Positions 26,267 to 36,600 of a stretch of 64,000 nucleotides of DNA are shown here, piece by piece (the first letter of the stretch is position 1; the number at the start of each line of letters is the position of its first letter). The translations under genes were made by a program, and so were the position numbers. Source of the DNA: DYHD01 sp037445375 (GTDB lineage Bacteria > Nitrospirota > Thermodesulfovibrionia > Thermodesulfovibrionales > Dissulfurispiraceae); NCBI GenBank assembly GCA_037445375.1, contig JBBIKS010000006.1:30304-94303 (forward strand). Direction: 5' to 3'. The notes beneath the pieces are model-generated. The model worked only from the letters and a program-made list of their open reading frames with translations. It did not search any database and was not told the DNA's origin.

Positions 26267-26607
26267 TCAAGCTATTTCTTTATTTTCTCTGTGGTTAATT
26301 GCTTTACTGCCTTTATGTTCAATTAATACCCTCCAGTAATAGCCTGCCGCAAATCCCCCGATTGCTCCCGCTGTCAAAAAGACAAAAAGGAGCAAATCTC
26401 CCTGATCGGTATTAATAAAGGGTTCTTTTGGTTCAATTCCAAACTCTTTAGCAAATTTTTCGATAACCGATTCATCAACACCTGTCCACTTTTCTGAAGC
26501 AAAAGCTGAAGGCTGAAGACTGACAAGGAACAACAGAGCAGTCGAGCAGCAGAGCAGCCAGAAAATTACTCTATAACTTTGAATTTTAAATTTTGAATTT
26601 TGAATTT

Positions 26608-26611
<4 letters not shown>
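26267..26611 (-). CDS. cbiN: Cobalt ECF transporter accessory subunit, CbiN-like
   Basis: 114 residues. After a signal/anchor segment it reads KWTGVDESVIEKFAKEFG...FINTDQGDLLLFVFLTAGAIGGFAAGYYW, the small subunit found with CbiM in many anaerobes. It has one N-terminal and one C-terminal membrane helix. The first ~12 residues (IQNSKFKIQ) are translated from an AATTCAAAATT tandem-like tract that is also found in intergenic DNA. It overlaps the end of cbiM by four bases. Confidence 0.78.
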
Positions 26612-27417
<806 letters not shown>

Positions 27418-27445
27418 ATCTCCTCCAGATTTTTGGATCTTGAAT

Positions 27446-28447
27446 TTATTTTTCAGCCATTTTCAATAAGGCATTTACGATTGCTACTGCTACAGCCGTG
27501 CCACCTTTTCTGCTATGATTGGTTATAAAAGGAAATCGCTGGGCTGAAAGGAGCATCTTTGATTCGATAGCATTTACAAAGCCCACAGGCACCCCAATAA
27601 CGAGAGGCTCACCCCCCCTTGAAGCCCCCGAAGGGGAGGTAAATAATTCTATTACCCTCAATAAGGCTGTCGGTGCATTGCCAATGGCTATGATCCCAAT
27701 ATTGTTGTTATTAATTAGTGCTTCCTCGATGCCCCTTTCGGCTTTCGTTTTTTGTTCACCTTCTTTGTCTTGAAAATTTTGAATATTGCAAATCACCTTT
27801 CCGCCCCATTCGTTGAGAAGTTTCTTGTTTATGCCAGTTTTGACCATTTCCACATCAGTAAGGATATCCCTGCCGGCTTTGATTGCATTAATCCCTGCAC
27901 TTATGGCATTAGGATGGAAGACCATTGTTTTTTTGAACTCAAAATCAGCGGTTGCATGGATGACCCTTTTTATAATTGGCAGTTGTTCAATGGGAATGCC
28001 GCTAAAATCGTCCTCCTCACCGATAATCTCAAAGCTCTTCTTTTCAATATTGCCTCCCTTTATGCCGTTGATAGAATTGACTCTATCGAGGATTATCTCG
28101 ACAAGTTTTTCATGCACACCCAGAGGTTCTGAATAATAGAAATCTACATTTGGATATATACTCCTTGCTTCGTCAATTATCTCTGGTATATCTTTGGTCA
28201 CATGCATACCCGAGCTTAAAAAAAACGGATGAATTATGAGCCTTTCTGCCCCGCTATTAACACATTCTTTTATTGTTGACATAAGATCAGGCTCTACGAA
28301 CTGAAGATAGGCAATCCTAACGCAATCGCCTGTGCATGAGGGATGAATAGCCTGATGGAGAAGTTTCCCAATTGCTTCGATATTATTAGCTTCTTTTTTA
28401 GGACTGCCATGCCCTATAAGCAGGATTCTATCTCTATCTTTAGACAT
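27446..28447 (-). CDS. CbiX-CbiC fusion: sirohydrochlorin cobaltochelatase / cobalt-precorrin-8 methylmutase
   Basis: 333 residues. Residues 1-125 are CbiX-like: LLIGHGSPKKEAN with the metal-site His13 and IIHPFFLSSGMHVTKDIP with further His. Residues ~130-333 are CbiC (precorrin-8X methylmutase): RVIHATADFEF with the catalytic His, FHPNAISAGINAIKAGRDILTDVEMV, then PLVIGVPVGFVNAIESK. It covers cobalt insertion and the C11-to-C12 methyl shift. The stretch TSPSGASRGGE just before PLVIG is encoded by a palindromic repeat inserted in frame (27610-27641). Confidence 0.9.
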   Translation of the reverse strand: MSKDRDRILLIGHGSPKKEANNIEAIGKLLHQAIHPSCTGDCVRIAYLQFVEPDLMSTIKECVNSGAERLIIHPFFLSSGMHVTKDIPEIIDEARSIYPNVDFYYSEPLGVHEKLVEIILDRVNSINGIKGGNIEKKSFEIIGEEDDFSGIPIEQLPIIKRVIHATADFEFKKTMVFHPNAISAGINAIKAGRDILTDVEMVKTGINKKLLNEWGGKVICNIQNFQDKEGEQKTKAERGIEEALINNNNIGIIAIGNAPTALLRVIELFTSPSGASRGGEPLVIGVPVGFVNAIESKMLLSAQRFPFITNHSRKGGTAVAVAIVNALLKMAEK

Positions 28448-28449
28448 TA

Positions 28450-29988
28450 TTAATGACTCCTTATAATGAAATTTATAAAAATATCAGCTGTTTGTGGATT
28501 GCTGCCGAAATGAATGTGTATATAACTGGCAAAGGTGTTTTTATATAAAAAACCTTCATTCTCCTGTAACTCACCGCTGCTACTCCTGATTGAATAAATT
28601 TTGTTAATGATACCTCCTCTTGCCGATGAAGACATTCCCGATTCTACGACTCCGCTTCGCTCAGTCCGTAAATCTTGGACGGTCCCCTCCACTTGACCCT
28701 TAACTATCTCAGAATAATGAAACTCATGACCTCTCAGAATGCTGCCTTTATAGCCAAGCAGGCAGTCTTCAATCAACTGAACTTCCCTGTAACCCAAGCG
28801 TGAGAGTTTGTCTCTCATCTGTGTTTCAAAAGGAAAGACGCCAGCCATCGCATAATATCCCCCATTATTACCCATCCCTAACCCCTCCAAAGAGGTGTAA
28901 TATATCCCCTGAGACAGATACATAAGCCCGCCGCATTCAGCATACAAGGGTTTGCCGGAGTCAGACCATTCATAGATTGCTTTGAGCATCGAGTGGTTTT
29001 TTGATAGTCTTTCGGCGTAAAGCTCAGGGTAGCCACCACCAAGATAAATGGCGTCAATACCATCTGGCAATGAGGAGTCTTCAAGCGGGCTGAAATGAAC
29101 AATTTCTGCACAGGCATTCCTGAACATATCGAGGTTGTCTTCGTAATAAAAACAAAAAGCCTTATCATATGCAACAGCTACTCTCTTAAATTGCGGCTGG
29201 CAGTTTGCCATTTCAAGGGATTTTATATCTGTTGAAGCCTTTGAAATCCGAGTCTCAGGCTTTTTGACCTCACTGCATGAAATTATGTCTTTTACATTAA
29301 TGTGTTTGAGCACAGCATCTGCGAGCTTATTTATATTTTTTTCCGTGACAGGGTTTTCTTCGGCAACAGTAAGCCCTAAATGTCTGTGAGGAATCTCAAA
29401 ATTGATGTCACGGCTTAAATACCCCAAAACCGGGACTTCCTGAACACCATTTTTTAGTCTTTCATAATGTCTTTCCGATGCCACACGATTGAAGATAACA
29501 CCTGTAATAAGCGTGGAAGTGCGGAAGTGTAGAAGTGCGGAAGTCTCTTGAACGTTTTCTGTCGCTCTGCTCCTATGTCGATTTGTCGCACTATATTCCA
29601 CAAAGCCCTTTACAAGAGCGCCTGCACTCTCAGCCATGCCATAAGCATCTGCAACAAGAATAACCGGCAGGTTCAGGAGTTCTGCTATAGATGCGGTGCT
29701 GAATTGCCCATCATACATCCCCATTACGCCTTCTATTACGGATATATCGGCTCTCTCAGAGTATTTATAAAAGCATTCTCTCACATAATCCTCCCCGCAC
29801 ATCCATATATCCAGATTTCTCGAGGGAACTCCGGTTATCAATCTGTGAAGACCTGCATCAATAAAGTCTGGACCACATTTAAAGGGTTGAACCTTAAGCC
29901 CCATTGCCTGAAACGCCGCCATTAGCCCCAATGCTACGGTTGTCTTGCCGCATCCGCTGTGTGTGCCTGCGACGATTACTGCGCGCAT
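28450..29988 (-). CDS. cbiA: Cobyrinate a,c-diamide synthase
   Basis: 512 residues, longer than the usual ~450-470. It amidates the a and c side chains of cobyrinate using glutamine and ATP. The N-terminal P-loop is AGTHSGCGKTTVALGL, and the C-terminal amidotransferase has the nucleophile in YAECGGLMYLS. Two low-complexity insertions explain the length: residues ~132-158 (RHRSRATENVQETSALLHF), encoded by GAAGTGCG tandem units near 29511-29552, and ~430-465 (TVQDLRTERSGVVESG). Catalytic motifs are intact, so it is probably functional. Confidence 0.93.
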   Translation of the reverse strand: MRAVIVAGTHSGCGKTTVALGLMAAFQAMGLKVQPFKCGPDFIDAGLHRLITGVPSRNLDIWMCGEDYVRECFYKYSERADISVIEGVMGMYDGQFSTASIAELLNLPVILVADAYGMAESAGALVKGFVEYSATNRHRSRATENVQETSALLHFRTSTLITGVIFNRVASERHYERLKNGVQEVPVLGYLSRDINFEIPHRHLGLTVAEENPVTEKNINKLADAVLKHINVKDIISCSEVKKPETRISKASTDIKSLEMANCQPQFKRVAVAYDKAFCFYYEDNLDMFRNACAEIVHFSPLEDSSLPDGIDAIYLGGGYPELYAERLSKNHSMLKAIYEWSDSGKPLYAECGGLMYLSQGIYYTSLEGLGMGNNGGYYAMAGVFPFETQMRDKLSRLGYREVQLIEDCLLGYKGSILRGHEFHYSEIVKGQVEGTVQDLRTERSGVVESGMSSSARGGIINKIYSIRSSSGELQENEGFLYKNTFASYIHIHFGSNPQTADIFINFIIRSH

Positions 29989-31040
29989 AGATTAGATAAC
30001 TCCTTGAATAATCTATTAATATCTTGAGGTGACTTTACAGCCACCCTTATATATGTCTTGTCGAGACCCCTGAAATTTTTACAGTTTCTTACCAATATAT
30101 ATGATTTATGGAGGCATGAGATGATTTGCTGGGCATTTATTATGCTTATGAGATAGTAATTTATTTCAGATGGTATAAATTCAATTGAAAGCCCCTTTAG
30201 TCCTTGCTCCATCAAGATCTTCCCCTCTGAGACTATTCTGTATGTCTCTTTTTTGTAATCGGTGTCCTTTAGGGCAGCTATACCTGCATTTTGAGCAATT
30301 GTGCTTACTGTCCATGGTTCCTTATTTTGGAGAATTTTTTCGACTATGGACTGATGAAAAACCCCGAAACCGAGCCTTAAAGCAGACAGGGCATAGAACT
30401 TTGTCAATGACCTTAAAACGATAAGGTAAGGATTATTTTGAACCTCTTTTATGATAGAGCGTCCCGGCAGAAAATCAATAAATGCCTCATCTATAACCAG
30501 ATAACATTTGAATCGTCTCGCTGCATCAGCTATTTGAAGAAGGTCATCAGTTTTTATTAATCTGCCAGTTGGATTATTTGGATTACAGATGAAAGCCATT
30601 TCGTATCCATTCATGTTGTTTATGAATTTATCGGAATCGAGGTCAAAGCTATCTTTTCTGTTCAAAAAAAAGTGTTTTATCTGTGCACCTGTAGCAATGC
30701 ACGCCCTTTCATATTCAGAGAATGTTGGAGCAGAAATTATCACGGTTTTTGGTTTCAATGCCCTTGCACACAGATAGATCAACTCGGTGCTTCCGTTGCC
30801 ACAAATAATGGATTCTGAATCAATGCCGTGATATGCGGAAAGTGCATCTCTTAGCTTCTTTGCTTCGGGGTCGGGATAATGATACATTGAGCTCTTGATG
30901 CCCTGTATCTCATGTATAACTGATAAGGGCAGTCCAAGCGGGTTAATGGATGCACTGAAGTCAATTATCCAGCTTTCGGAAATGTTGAATTTCTCTGCAT
31001 ATCTGTATATATTTCCGCCGTGTTCTATCATCTCATCCAT
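29976..31040 (-). CDS. cobD: Threonine-phosphate decarboxylase CobD (HisC-like)
   Basis: 354 residues, class I PLP aminotransferase fold. It starts HGGNIYRYAEKF...DFSASINPLGLP, the hallmark of CobD. NPNNPTGRLI and the PLP lysine in LRSLTKFYALSALRLGF are clear. It makes (R)-1-aminopropan-2-ol phosphate from L-threonine phosphate for the nucleotide loop. It overlaps cbiA by 13 bases. A histidinol-phosphate aminotransferase is the close alternative, but operon position favours CobD. Confidence 0.9.
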   Translation of the reverse strand: MDEMIEHGGNIYRYAEKFNISESWIIDFSASINPLGLPLSVIHEIQGIKSSMYHYPDPEAKKLRDALSAYHGIDSESIICGNGSTELIYLCARALKPKTVIISAPTFSEYERACIATGAQIKHFFLNRKDSFDLDSDKFINNMNGYEMAFICNPNNPTGRLIKTDDLLQIADAARRFKCYLVIDEAFIDFLPGRSIIKEVQNNPYLIVLRSLTKFYALSALRLGFGVFHQSIVEKILQNKEPWTVSTIAQNAGIAALKDTDYKKETYRIVSEGKILMEQGLKGLSIEFIPSEINYYLISIINAQQIISCLHKSYILVRNCKNFRGLDKTYIRVAVKSPQDINRLFKELSNLCAQ

Positions 31041-31042
31041 CC

Positions 31043-32056
31043 TTATTTAATATAAAGAAAATACAGCACAACTGATGCAATAGCAGCGCCAAATACCGCA
31101 GAACACGAAACCACTCTCAACGCCACCCTCGCGGCTGTTATATAGTTTTGATGCCTCGCTTCTCCAATATAAGGCTTTTTAACCAAAATCCCGCCATAGT
31201 ATGATGGACCTCCAAGTCTCACTCCCAGTCCGCCTGCCATTGCAGCTTCCGGTATGCCGCTGTTTGGGCTTGTATGGTTTCCGCCATCCCTCAGCATAAT
31301 CTGCAATGATATACGGGCAATCGGGATTGAGCGAAAAACGATGAGAAATGCGATAACGATGAGTATGCCCGTAATTCTTGCTGGAATATAATTCACATAA
31401 TCATCTAAACGTGCTGATGCCCATCCGAAATTTATATATTTCTCATTCTTATATCCAACCATTGAATCCAGAGTATTGATTGCCTTATATGCCATAGCAA
31501 CAGGAATGCCCCCGATGGTGAGATAAAAAATTGGAGCTATAACGCCATCTGAGAGGTTTTCGGAAATAGACTCTATGGCTGCCTTGATAATATCTTCTTC
31601 TGAGAGATTCTGGGTATCTCTGCCTACTATCATACTTAATTTTGACCTCGCATCTTTGATATTACCTGACTGAACTGCGTCAATAACCCGCTTCACAGAG
31701 CGCATTAATTCGCCGGTTGCAATTGTGACAGCGGTCAAATAAATAAGAAATACAGAGCTGAAAAAAATAACGATACCTGTTGAAAAAGCCTGAACTATCT
31801 TGATTATCATAAGAGTTATAAGAAAGACTGGGATAACTATAAGAGCTACAAGTAAAATACCTGCAATTTTTTCACCCTTGGTTGTCTTAAAAAATCTCCT
31901 CAAAAGGTTTTCAGTCTTACTAATTGCAGCTCCGATTAATCTGACAGGGTGAGGCAGCCAGCGGGGATCGCCGAGTGCAAGGTCAATAAAGAAAGCTATA
32001 ATAAAAAAAGCAGGCGGAAGACTAAAAACTGATAGTGGGATCAAACCAATTATCAT
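31043..32056 (-). CDS. cbiB: Adenosylcobinamide-phosphate synthase CbiB
   Basis: 337 residues, polytopic membrane protein. Motifs are DLALGDPRWLPHPVRLIG near the start, VGRDTQNLSEEDIIKAAIESISENLSDGVIAPIFY in the middle and GGNHTSPNSGIPEAAMAGGLGVRLGG near the end. It attaches aminopropanol phosphate to adenosylcobyric acid. Its start overlaps the stop of cbiP by four bases (ATGA-type coupling). Confidence 0.95.
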   Translation of the reverse strand: MIIGLIPLSVFSLPPAFFIIAFFIDLALGDPRWLPHPVRLIGAAISKTENLLRRFFKTTKGEKIAGILLVALIVIPVFLITLMIIKIVQAFSTGIVIFFSSVFLIYLTAVTIATGELMRSVKRVIDAVQSGNIKDARSKLSMIVGRDTQNLSEEDIIKAAIESISENLSDGVIAPIFYLTIGGIPVAMAYKAINTLDSMVGYKNEKYINFGWASARLDDYVNYIPARITGILIVIAFLIVFRSIPIARISLQIMLRDGGNHTSPNSGIPEAAMAGGLGVRLGGPSYYGGILVKKPYIGEARHQNYITAARVALRVVSCSAVFGAAIASVVLYFLYIK

Positions 32057-33615
32057 AGTCTTATTATCCTCTCTATAAAATCCATATCAAGATTTTCTGA
32101 TACTATATTGGAAAGATTATTTAATGCCTTTTCCTTAATATCTTTATAACTTAATGTAAATTTAAGGGGATTTAATCCCTTTAGCTGCCTCATGTAGTCA
32201 ATGACGCCCCTTCTGAAGGAGTCATTATCAAATATCCCATGGATATAAGTCCCCCAGCAATTGGAGTTTTGAGAGCCGTCAAGATAATGCTTGGTGGAGG
32301 AATCTAAAGAACTATCGGAAGCCCTTTTTAGTTTAAAAAGACCGATATCACCTTCGCTCACTCCCATATGTATTTCATAACCTCTTAATTCCTGAGATGC
32401 ACTATCCTGACTTAAGAGAGGCAAAAATGGGAATATATCCTTGCCCTTTTTGCCATTTAGTATGACATTAACTTGAGATGTAATCTTCAGCTTTTGAAAG
32501 GTTGTCTCAATATCCAGAAGTCCTAACCCTTCAGTCTCCTTAAAATGGCTTTCTACAGAATAAGGGTCGAGTATCCTCCTGCCCAACATTTGGTAGCCGC
32601 CGCACATGCCCATTATCTGGATGCCATGATTAAATGCCCTCTTTATGCTCTCGTCAAGCCCTGTCTTCTTCAAAAAAAGCAGGTCATTGATTGTGTTTTT
32701 GGTGCCGGGTATAATGACCATATCTGCATTCTCAATCTCAGACGGGTTTTGTGAATAAAAGATATCTACATCTGGCTCGTAAAAGAATGGGTCAAAATCC
32801 GTGAAATTGGACATAAATTTAAGCCTGACGACGACAATTTTTATTTTTTCATGAACTGACTTGAACTCAATAGGTTTAATTGAGAATGTATTTCTTGAAA
32901 GGGCAAGCCCATCTTCTTCCGGCAAGCCAATATCCGTTATATATGGCAGAACGCCTATTACGGGTTTACCTGTCTTCTGTTCAATCATCTTTAAGCCGGG
33001 GCTTAATATTTCAGGGTCTCCCCTGAACTTGTTTATTACAAAAGCCCTGATATACCTGCTATGCTTGCCGAGCAGTTTTATCGTCCCATAAAGTGAGGCA
33101 AATACTCCACCCTTGTCAATGTCGCCGACCAATACAACTGGAGAATTGACATGCCGTGCAACCGCCATGTTTACGATATCTGCATCCATAAGGTTTATCT
33201 CTGCAGGGCTGCCAGCGCCTTCAATAATAATCAAATCATGTTTCTTTGAGAGCCTGTGGTAAGATGCCTTTACAGCATCCCAAGTCTCTTTTTTGTTGGC
33301 ATAATACTGCTGGGGCTTCATGTGGCCGACTGCCTTGCCGTGAATAATTACTTGGGATCCCATCTCACCTGAGGCTTTAAGTAAAACAGGATTCATATCA
33401 ACTGAAGGCTCAACCCTCGCTGCTTCCGCCTGAAGCGCCTGCGCCCTGCCTATCTCGCCTCCCTCGATGGTTATATAAGAATTCAAAGCCATATTCTGAG
33501 CCTTAAAGGGAGCTACAGTGATCCCCTGATCGCTAAAATACCTGCATAATGCGGCTACTATAAGACTCTTGCCTACACCTGAGCCTGTTCCCTGTATCAT
33601 TAAAGCATTAGCCAA
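32053..33615 (-). CDS. cbiP: Adenosylcobyric acid synthase
   Basis: 520 residues (CobQ/CbiP). It amidates side chains b, d, e and g of adenosylcobyrinate a,c-diamide. N-terminal P-loop GTGSGVGKSLIVAAL, then FKAQNMALNSYIT, and a C-terminal amidotransferase with the nucleophile in MGMCGGYQMLG and the late His in GTYIHGIFDN. It lies only four bases after the restriction-modification gene on the minus strand. Confidence 0.95.
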   Translation of the reverse strand: MANALMIQGTGSGVGKSLIVAALCRYFSDQGITVAPFKAQNMALNSYITIEGGEIGRAQALQAEAARVEPSVDMNPVLLKASGEMGSQVIIHGKAVGHMKPQQYYANKKETWDAVKASYHRLSKKHDLIIIEGAGSPAEINLMDADIVNMAVARHVNSPVVLVGDIDKGGVFASLYGTIKLLGKHSRYIRAFVINKFRGDPEILSPGLKMIEQKTGKPVIGVLPYITDIGLPEEDGLALSRNTFSIKPIEFKSVHEKIKIVVVRLKFMSNFTDFDPFFYEPDVDIFYSQNPSEIENADMVIIPGTKNTINDLLFLKKTGLDESIKRAFNHGIQIMGMCGGYQMLGRRILDPYSVESHFKETEGLGLLDIETTFQKLKITSQVNVILNGKKGKDIFPFLPLLSQDSASQELRGYEIHMGVSEGDIGLFKLKRASDSSLDSSTKHYLDGSQNSNCWGTYIHGIFDNDSFRRGVIDYMRQLKGLNPLKFTLSYKDIKEKALNNLSNIVSENLDMDFIERIIRL

Positions 33616-33618
33616 TAT

Positions 33619-36600
33619 TTACTCCTCTAACAAAAGCCGTTCTATCTCGTCATAAATCTTGTCAATATTTTGCTGTATCTCGATGGTTTCTTGAATTGCC
33701 GTGGCAATTCTGCAATAGGTCTGAATTTCATCAAGAGACAGTGAGCGTCCTTTCCTGTCCTTCAGCCATTTATCACAGACCTGATAACCACCGATTTGAT
33801 AGCTCCATACATTTTGTGAAATGCCTTCAAAGTACTGGGTCTTGTTGATATGAACAACCCCCTTTAATTCCCCCTTAGCAAAGGGGGACTGTGGGGGTTG
33901 TTCATATTTCGGTTTCTCTACCATGTTGTCTCCCTTCCCCTGAAACCGTGCAATCGGGTTTTGCAGGGGCGAATTGCCATTCGCCGAGTACCTTAACAGG
34001 TGAAGGTCAATAAGCCTGTTGCCGTATTCAGACATCTTTTTAAACAGCTTATAATCTTTTGTAAAAGGAACTCTCGGGAAGTCTATCTTTAAGAATTCAG
34101 CATACTTTGTGCGGTAAATGTTTGAGTAAAGAACGGCATAGATGTAATAAAAGATTTCTTCAGGGGATGGGGGTTTTTTAAATTCTTTTGTTAGTCTTAC
34201 AACTAATGCTGGCGGCAGGTTCGGCTTTTTTTCGCCATATTCTGCCTGTTCTTCAAAAAGCATCATAACGCTGCCTAATGAACGTTTCTTAGGTTTATCT
34301 TTTTGCTGATAGAGATAAAGGGGAAAGAGGAATCCTATTCCTTTATTGCTAAGTGTTACACGGCTTTCTATAATACTATCTGTTATATAGGCATGGTTAA
34401 AAGTGCCTTCTGCAACCTGTCTAACAGTCACTAACCCCAGATTCTCGCGTATCATATGCCTCATGACTTCTTTTCTTGAACGCTCTATAACCGCCTCATG
34501 ATAAAAAATGTATCGGACATCAAAAGGCCTATATAAAATCTTTGTTATTGCCTCTGTCCAGTTGTCATTTTTTCTGACAGTTTCACGAGCATCTTTCAAT
34601 TTAAACTTTGAGGTGTCTGCCAGATTAAAGGTTTGTCGTATGATTTCATCGGGCATTTTTTCGCTTGTAAACATCCTGATCCGCCGTTTGAGGGCTTCTT
34701 TATCATCGTCAATTACAAAACCGTCTCTTGACGTAACTATTCCTACACTATTCACGGGGAAAATATCTGTTATTATGAGATAGGTGTCATATTGCTTTAA
34801 AAGCCCTTCGTCTCTCGGTATAAAAAGATAAAACTCTGACTTTGGGTTAATCTTTTTCCATTTTGTGGTTTTAATATCGTGTTTGTTGAGCCAATCATAT
34901 TTATGCTCTCTTATTCCCCATAGTTCAGAGTGAGAAATCTTCTTCTTAAGACCCTTCTTTTTTACAAACAATGCAATTGCTACTCCCTGCTGAATGTCAA
35001 AGACATTTTCGTCTTTAGAGCCGTCGGGGCATTTCTCTTTTTTAAGACTATTGCCGTGAAGATCAAGAAAATAAATCTCATCAAAACTCTGCATCAATGA
35101 CTGACGCATACCTCTGAATGTTGGGTTATCAAGATAGCTGTGATTTGTAATAAATCCCAAAACGCCTTCGCCTGCCTGTTCAATCTTCCATTGCGCAAAG
35201 CGAATAAATTTCACATAATCATCCTGAAGCCATTTTGGGTTCTTTTCACCAAGTGGTTTGCTGTCAACCTGATAGTAAGCTTTAATCTCTGATGATATCC
35301 ATTCTCCAATATTTGATGAATGTCCTGAATACGGCGGATTTCCTAAAATCACCAATATCGGCTGTTCCTTCTTCACCCTCCCTGCAAGGTGTGATTCTTC
35401 AGACAGGGAAGCCATTCCCGGCAGTTCTGTCTGTGCAAGTTCTTCCATTTCAAGGGTATTTGTCAAATAAAGTTTAAACCTATCATCTTCATGAAGCTTA
35501 TATCCAAGTTCTTCAAGGAGAAAAGACATTTTTAAGTGCCCTATTGCATACGGCGCCATCATCAATTCAAAGGCATAGAAGTTTTTTAGAACATGCTCTT
35601 TTATGAACTTTTCTTTGCCGCCTTCGCCGTATTTTGAAGCAAATTCATCAACTGCCAGTTTTGCTGCCTCCGCCAAAAAGGTGAGCGTTCCTGCGGCAGG
35701 GTCCAACACCGTTACAGAGGGATTCGCAAAGCCGTCATCTTTGTTGAAATGCTCTTTCAAAATATGGTGCAGAGAACGGACAATATAAGAGACTACAGGC
35801 TCAGGCGTATAATAGACACCCCTTTTCTCTCTGGTTTTAGGGTCGTATTCTGCAAGAAAAGTTTCGTAGAAATGGACTATGGGGTCTTTGCCTTTGCCCT
35901 CGTGGTAGTATTGATGCAGTATCTTGTTTATGTCTGTGACAGACAGAATTTCAGAAATATCATCAATTATCCATACCATCTGTTGAGGGAGGGAGCCCAA
36001 AGAAACAAACTGGAAAACATCTCTCAGGATGCCTATTGTCTGAGGGATATTGTCATAGGCGAGTTTTCTGTTAAAACCATTCTCTGAACGTGTCCGGGAA
36101 GCAAACAGTCCATATGTGATGGTCTGGCTGTAGAGGTCTGCAAATTCATCAGCCGTTAAACTTCTTATTAAGTAGTCTTTAAATGCCTTATAAAAGCCTA
36201 ATATAAATCCCTTTCCTGTCCTTTCTTCCCTCCTCAACTCCTGCGCTATAACCTCATCTTTTAAAAAACGTGTCCTTTTGGCAAGCTCTGTTGCAAGGGT
36301 CTTTGGTTCGTAAACCTTAGGAATTGAGAAGGAAAAAAACTTCTCAAAAAGTTCAAATAGTTCGTTCTCTCTTTCAACAGGCGGTGAAATTTTCAGCTTG
36401 TTGAGTATTACAGGTCTGCCGGCAAGGACTTTATCAGTCAACGCTCCATTTCGGTAAAGCCTGAACTCAAGGAAATTAGTAAGCATCAGATTGGGGAAGG
36501 TGTGCAGGTATCTCTTTAGCTGCTCGGTGTCCTCTATCCTGTCGAGATTATCAACGATGGGGTCTTTAGCCTCTATATAACCTGTGATATGCTGTTTTCC

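Noticed and set aside
26040..26270. 76-codon minus-strand ORF between cbiN and cbiQ
   Set aside because: It is composed of repeat-like DNA, has no motif or ribosome site, and overlaps the end of cbiN by four bases.
28878..29174. 98-codon minus-strand ORF inside cbiA
   Set aside because: It is a frame shadow within a clearly conserved cbiA coding region.
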